DNA from: Marinobacter manganoxydans MnI7-9
Lineage (GTDB): Bacteria; Pseudomonadota; Gammaproteobacteria; Pseudomonadales; Oleiphilaceae
Direction of reading: 5' to 3'
Length of the DNA stretch: 46,555 nt
Assembly (NCBI RefSeq): GCF_000235625.1
Contig: NZ_AGTR01000025.1
Coordinates: forward strand, 1-46,555
Part shown: positions 42,999-46,555 of the stretch, piece after piece
How positions within the stretch are numbered: the first letter of the stretch is position 1
Layout of the letters: every line of letters starts with the position of its first letter
The notes under the pieces: model-generated
Seen by the model: only the letters and a program-made list of their open reading frames with translations
The model's database searches: none
Told to the model about the DNA's origin: nothing
Program-made: the position numbers and the translations under genes

Positions 42999-44111
42999 TC
43001 AGTTTACCGGAGTTTTGCTTCCATCTGAATGCCATTCGTACACAACAAACTCGAACGACTTCATGTCGCCGGACTTGTCGTACTCAACGGTGCCGATCGG
43101 AGTCTGGAAGGTGCCTTCGCGCAGGGCGGCAGCAACGTCGAACGGATCGGTGGAGCCGGCGGCTTCAATGCCTTCGGCAACCAGCTGGACAGCGGTGTAG
43201 GAGGTCAGAACGAACGGACCGGAGGGATCCTCACCTTTCTCTTCGAACGCTTCAACCAGCGCCTGGTTTTCGGCTTTCTGGTCGAATGCCGGTGGCAGGG
43301 TTACCAGCAGGCCTTCAGCGGCTTCGCCGGCGATGGTGTTGATGTCCTTGTTACCCACGCCCTCGGGGCCCATGAAGCGGGCGTCCAGGCCAGCGGAGTC
43401 AGCCTGGCGCAGGATCAGACCCAGTTCCGGGTGGTAACCGCCGTAGTAGACGTAGTCCACATCAGCCTGTTTGAGTTTGGTTACCAGCGATGAGAAGTCC
43501 TTGTCGCCGGCCGTGATGCCTTCAAACATGGCAATTTCAACGCCGGCGTCTTTCAGGGTGTCACGAACCGCAGTCGCAATGCCTTCACCGTACTGCTGCT
43601 TGTCGTGAACAATAGCGACGCGCTCGGGATTCTGGGAAGCAATGTAGTTGGCTGCAACCGGGCCCTGCATGCTGTCGAGGCCGATGGTACGGAACACCAG
43701 TTCATAGCCACGCTCGGTGATTTCCGGGCTGGTAGAAGCCGGGGTCACCATCAGGATGCCTTCGTCTTCGTAGATGTCAGAAGCGGGCTGGGTGGAGCTG
43801 GAACACAGGTGACCGATAACGAAGCGTACGCCATCGTTGACCAGGCTGTTGGCAACGGTTACCGCCTGCTTCGGGTCACACACGTCGTCGTACTCGACGG
43901 CAACAAGTTCTTCACCCATGACACCGCCATTGGCGTTGATCTGTTCGATCGCCATGCGGGCACCGGAGAATTGCATGTCACCATACTGGGCAACGGGGCC
44001 AGTCATGGGTCCGGCGATACCGATCTGGATTTCAGCAGCGGCATGGCCGGCGCCCATCAGGGCTACGGAAGTGCTAACAGCAGTTACGAGTTTTTTTACT
44101 GAAGTTCTCAT
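42999..44111 (-). CDS. livK: Branched-chain amino-acid ABC transporter substrate-binding protein
   Basis: This is the periplasmic binding protein of the importer (type 1 fold, LivK/LivJ family). The 370-residue precursor has a signal peptide ending at AEIQ (about residue 26) and starts the mature fold with IQIGIAGPMTGPVAQYGDMQ. The VCDPKQAVTVANSLV segment and the HLCSSSTQPASDIYEDEGI ligand-site region are typical, and two cysteines (DDVCDP and HLCSS) likely form the family disulfide. It is first in the operon. Confidence 0.95.
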   Translation of the reverse strand: MRTSVKKLVTAVSTSVALMGAGHAAAEIQIGIAGPMTGPVAQYGDMQFSGARMAIEQINANGGVMGEELVAVEYDDVCDPKQAVTVANSLVNDGVRFVIGHLCSSSTQPASDIYEDEGILMVTPASTSPEITERGYELVFRTIGLDSMQGPVAANYIASQNPERVAIVHDKQQYGEGIATAVRDTLKDAGVEIAMFEGITAGDKDFSSLVTKLKQADVDYVYYGGYHPELGLILRQADSAGLDARFMGPEGVGNKDINTIAGEAAEGLLVTLPPAFDQKAENQALVEAFEEKGEDPSGPFVLTSYTAVQLVAEGIEAAGSTDPFDVAAALREGTFQTPIGTVEYDKSGDMKSFEFVVYEWHSDGSKTPVN

Positions 44112-44160
44112 TGAGTCTGTCCTGTTTTATTTCAGGGTTATTCTTGTGTTCTCAGAGAGT

Positions 44161-44191
44161 TAAACAAGCACCACACCCCGCTGCTTGTCAA
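44161..44191 (-). promoter_or_regulatory. Possible livK promoter
   Basis: On the minus strand a perfect TTGACA (44186-44191) is followed 19 bases later by TGTTTA (44161-44166). The -10 and spacing are poor, so the assignment is tentative. Confidence 0.4.
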
Positions 44192-44265
44192 CTGGATGAG
44201 TCTGGGGTTTGGTCCGGAACACGGGCCTGTCTGCAGAGGCAAATCCCGTGCCGCTCTGAGCGGTG

Positions 44266-45174
44266 TCACGCATCCGTGCTGTTTTCTTCATCCTGGTAGA
44301 CCAGCTCGCGGAAGCTCTCATGTTCGCGCAGCTGATCAAAACTAACGTCTACGGAAGCATCGTCGCGGTATGCCTCGGAAATTTCAATAGCTTTCTTCAA
44401 GGTGCTTACTGCGTCCTCCCAGCGGCCGATTTCCGCATAGGCGCATGCCAGCTGATAGTGCGCGTGGCCATTATCCGGTGCAAGCTTCAGCGCGCGTTGG
44501 CAGAGACTGATGGCCCACAACGGTTCCTGCATTTCCAGGACAGCGTCGGCCTTGTAACTCAGAGCTTCCACATCATCCGGGCGAAGATCCAGAATCTGGT
44601 CGTAGGCGGAAATCTTGTTCTGCTGTGAGGTTTCCTGGCTGGCTTTCAGCCACAGGGAATGCACTTCGTTGGTGCGCTCGATCTCGGCCTGGTTCTGGTG
44701 AATGATGTCGGATTTCTGCTTGAGCTGGTCCTCGATGAACTCGAGCCGTTGCTCATACTCGATCACCAGCTCGTTGACCCGTTTTTCGGCCAGACTGGTC
44801 AGCTGATTGCGCATGTCCCGGATGGAGTTCCAGCCGATCACCACGAGAATGGAGGTGGCGCCGGCGATCAAGTAAAAGAAGTAGGTAACGGTATCGGTGG
44901 CATAGGACATGGTTTTGTCGGCAACGGACAGTTCCTTGTCTACCACCTTTTCGATCAGTTCTGCGCGGGTGTTCTGCATTTCTTTGCGCAACGCTTTGCT
45001 CTCTTCTAACAGGTAAAGCTCGATGAAAGGGGTATACATCGGCTTTTCCAGCGTCTTGATGCTCTCTCTCAGGTCTTCTGAGGTGAGTTCTCCCTCTGGC
45101 CCCAGTTTATCCTGGGCGAAGAGGGTACCGGCGAACGTCGTCATCAAAAGAAAAGGCAGGAAATACTTGATCAT
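44266..45174 (-). CDS. Membrane-anchored TPR protein
   Basis: This protein of about 302 residues is unnamed. It has a signal peptide (MIKYFLPFLLMTTFAGTLFA), a periplasmic helical part, one membrane segment (TYFFYLIAGATSILVVIGW, about 95-115), a coiled coil (about 120-165) and two or three tetratricopeptide repeats (about 190-270, including ALSYKADAVLEMQEP and HAHYQLACAYAEIGRWEDA). The start is put at ATG 45174, 9 bases after GGA; an ATG three codons earlier is possible. It is upstream of livK on the same strand and divergent from the MarR gene. A scaffold role is inferred only from the TPRs. Confidence 0.82.
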   Translation of the reverse strand: MIKYFLPFLLMTTFAGTLFAQDKLGPEGELTSEDLRESIKTLEKPMYTPFIELYLLEESKALRKEMQNTRAELIEKVVDKELSVADKTMSYATDTVTYFFYLIAGATSILVVIGWNSIRDMRNQLTSLAEKRVNELVIEYEQRLEFIEDQLKQKSDIIHQNQAEIERTNEVHSLWLKASQETSQQNKISAYDQILDLRPDDVEALSYKADAVLEMQEPLWAISLCQRALKLAPDNGHAHYQLACAYAEIGRWEDAVSTLKKAIEISEAYRDDASVDVSFDQLREHESFRELVYQDEENSTDA

Positions 45175-45264
45175 CGGGCGCATTCCGTCCGTCTGTCGTA
45201 AGTGGAACAAGTGGGAAACCTTAGCATAGTGGAAGGCCGAAGAAATGCCGGGAATCTCCCTGAC

Positions 45265-45293
45265 TTGCAATCATGGGTGCAAAGACCTCTAAT
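45265..45293 (+). promoter_or_regulatory. Promoter of the MarR gene with overlapping repeat
   Basis: TTGCAA (45265-45270), 17 bases, then TCTAAT (45288-45293). The near-palindrome CTAA-TAG-TTAG (45289-45299) overlaps the -10 and could be an autoregulatory operator. Confidence 0.5.
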
Positions 45294-45339
45294 AGTTAGG
45301 GGTATAAAGAAATTCCCATGACCGAATCGGAGTATTGCT

Positions 45340-45834
45340 GTGAACAGTTATGAAGATGTACTGGTAGCTCTCAGGCGGGTTATCCGGGCGACGGACCTTC
45401 ATTCGAAGCGTCTCAGCAAGCATGCCGGGCTCACGGGGCCCCAGCTGCTGATCATGAGAACGATTCGGGATCTGGGCGAGGTGACTATCGGCACCATTGC
45501 GGAAAAGGTCAGTCTCAGCCAGGCGACGGTAACCACCATCCTGGATCGCCTCGAGCATCGGAAACTGGTTTATCGGGTACGCAGCACCCAGGACAAACGT
45601 AAGGTTCACGCGCACCTGACCGAGGAAGGTGCAGATCTTCTGGCCCGGGCGCCCAATCCGTTGCAAGAGGATTTCATTCAGAAATTCCAGAGCCTGGCGG
45701 AGTGGGAGCAAACCATGATTCTGGCCTCGCTTCAGCGGGTGGCCAACATGATGGATGCCGATGATATTGATGCATCACCGGTGCTAACCGTTGGGTCGGT
45801 TCTGAAGGATGACGGGTGGAAGGAGAAAGCCTGA
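45340..45834 (+). CDS. MarR-family regulator, EctR/CosR-like
   Basis: This 164-residue winged-helix regulator starts at GTG 45340 with GGAG upstream. The DNA-binding core is visible as GEVTIGTIAEKVSLSQATVT, then TTILDRLEHRKLVYR and the wing RSTQDKRKVHAHLT. The N-terminal RRVIRATDLHSKRLSKHAGL and the C-terminal MMDADDIDASPVL strongly recall EctR/CosR repressors of ectoine and compatible-solute genes. No ectoine genes are in the window, so control would be in trans; this is inferred from family resemblance. It is divergent from the TPR gene and convergent with lon. Confidence 0.85.
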   Translation: MNSYEDVLVALRRVIRATDLHSKRLSKHAGLTGPQLLIMRTIRDLGEVTIGTIAEKVSLSQATVTTILDRLEHRKLVYRVRSTQDKRKVHAHLTEEGADLLARAPNPLQEDFIQKFQSLAEWEQTMILASLQRVANMMDADDIDASPVLTVGSVLKDDGWKEKA

Positions 45835-45858
45835 CCTCAATGAGCCAGGCTTTCTCCT
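45821..45858. terminator. Perfect 13-bp hairpin at the end of the MarR gene
   Basis: AGGAGAAAGCCTG-N12-CAGGCTTTCTCCT spans the MarR stop codon and reaches to 5 bases from the lon stop. There is no T-run on either side, so it may stabilise 3' ends rather than terminate by itself. Confidence 0.6.
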
Positions 45859-45862
45859 GCCA

Positions 45863-46555
45863 TTAGTGCACCGAAGACCCTTTCCTCGGCTTATTGGCGA
45901 AGCACACCTGGAAAACATCGCTGTAATGCTTGGCAAAGTTCACCGCCAGGCCTTCCTTCAGGTACTGCGGCAGCTCCTCATAATCCCCCCGATTGGCTTC
46001 CGGCAGGATCAGGTTACTGATTTTCTGCCGACGCGCCGCAATGACCTTCTCTCGAATGCCGCCTACCGGCAGCACCTGTCCGGTCAGGGTGAGCTCTCCG
46101 GTCATGGCGATGTTTTGTTGTGGCGCCTCTCCGCGTGCGATCGACAGCAGGGCGGTGGCCATCGTGACACCGGCGCTGGGGCCATCCTTCGGCGTGGCGC
46201 CTTCGGGCACGTGCAAGTGCACGAAGGACTTGTCGAAGAACGTCGGGTCGCCTTTGAAGCGCTTGAGGTTTGAGGACACATAGCTGTAGGCGATTTCTGC
46301 GGACTCTTTCATGACATCACCCAGCTGGCCCGTCAGTTTAAAGCCGCGTTGTGCGCTGTGAATCCTGGAGGCCTCGATGCTCAGGGTGGCTCCGCCCATG
46401 GCGGTCCAGGCCAGGCCAGTGACAACGCCGGTGCCTTTCAGGGATTTCTCTTTCTTGAACGAAGGCCGCCCCAGATAACTCTGCAGATCCGACACGCCCA
46501 CCTTGACCGGCTGGTCCGGGTTTTCCAGCAGCTTCACGATCCCCTTGCGGAGTAT
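45863..46555 (-). CDS. lon: Lon protease, C-terminal part (runs off the window)
   Basis: Lon is an ATP-dependent serine protease of the cytoplasm. Only the last 230 or so residues are in the window; the frame is open to the edge (ILRKGIVKLLENPDQP before the first internal GTG at 46537), so the gene is cut by the window, not truncated. The protease domain is complete, with the catalytic Ser in PKDGPSAG, the catalytic Lys in GGIREKVIAA, and the upstream VTGLAWTAMGG and HVPEGATPKDG segments. It is not beside clpX as the main lon usually is, so it may be a second Lon; that is an inference from context. Confidence 0.94.
   Translation of the reverse strand: MLRKGIVKLLENPDQPVKVGVSDLQSYLGRPSFKKEKSLKGTGVVTGLAWTAMGGATLSIEASRIHSAQRGFKLTGQLGDVMKESAEIAYSYVSSNLKRFKGDPTFFDKSFVHLHVPEGATPKDGPSAGVTMATALLSIARGEAPQQNIAMTGELTLTGQVLPVGGIREKVIAARRQKISNLILPEANRGDYEELPQYLKEGLAVNFAKHYSDVFQVCFANKPRKGSSVH

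Overview
The window looks like a chromosomal segment from a marine gammaproteobacterium close to Marinobacter. Three things suggest this. The gene order smpB / ratA-rnfH / bamE / fur / recN / grpE-dnaK-dnaJ / dapB / carAB-greA / yhbY / ftsH-folP-glmM-tpiA-secG-tRNA-Leu / rimP-nusA-infB-rbfA-truB-rpsO-pnp is the pseudomonad-type housekeeping block. A wax ester synthase/DGAT gene sits beside smpB. The tmRNA tag reads ANDENYALAA. The genus is an inference from memory of gene order and protein families; no search was run.

Layout. 1-2270 is an AT-richer accessory segment with one unrecognised coiled-coil lipoprotein gene, abutting the 3' end of ssrA (tmRNA, minus strand), a classic island insertion site. 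2278-4771 carries ssrA, a WS/DGAT gene and smpB, all on the minus strand. 4972-8256 holds a sodium:neurotransmitter-symporter family transporter, then ratA-rnfH, bamE (convergent) and fur. recN (minus) has two tandem LexA boxes and diverges from a grpE-dnaK-dnaJ block that starts at a sigma-32-like promoter. dapB, carA, carB and greA follow, with a promoter plus terminator-hairpin leader before carA. yhbY is convergent with greA. The yhbY-ftsH gap, where rlmE (23S rRNA 2'-O-methyltransferase) normally lies, is only 386 bp and keeps just an SDMAPNM-type fragment. 20829-35469 is the cell-envelope, folate, secretion, transcription and translation block ending in pnp.

35470-46555 is more species-specific. 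It contains a 110-bp element with perfect 28-bp inverted repeats, an overlapping pair of envelope genes (alpha/beta-hydrolase lipoprotein and DUF4105 protein), a DUF3015 secreted protein, a complete branched-chain amino-acid ABC transporter (livKHMGF), a membrane TPR protein, a MarR regulator resembling the EctR/CosR group, and the C-terminal part of a Lon protease that runs off the end.

No CRISPR array, phage, toxin system or IS transposase was seen. The observations most worth checking are the apparent loss of rlmE from its conserved slot, a promoter-hairpins-terminator unit in front of rimP where many relatives carry a tRNA-Met, and two palindromic elements flanking or preceding pnp. Several starts in the translation block appear to be TTG or GTG.
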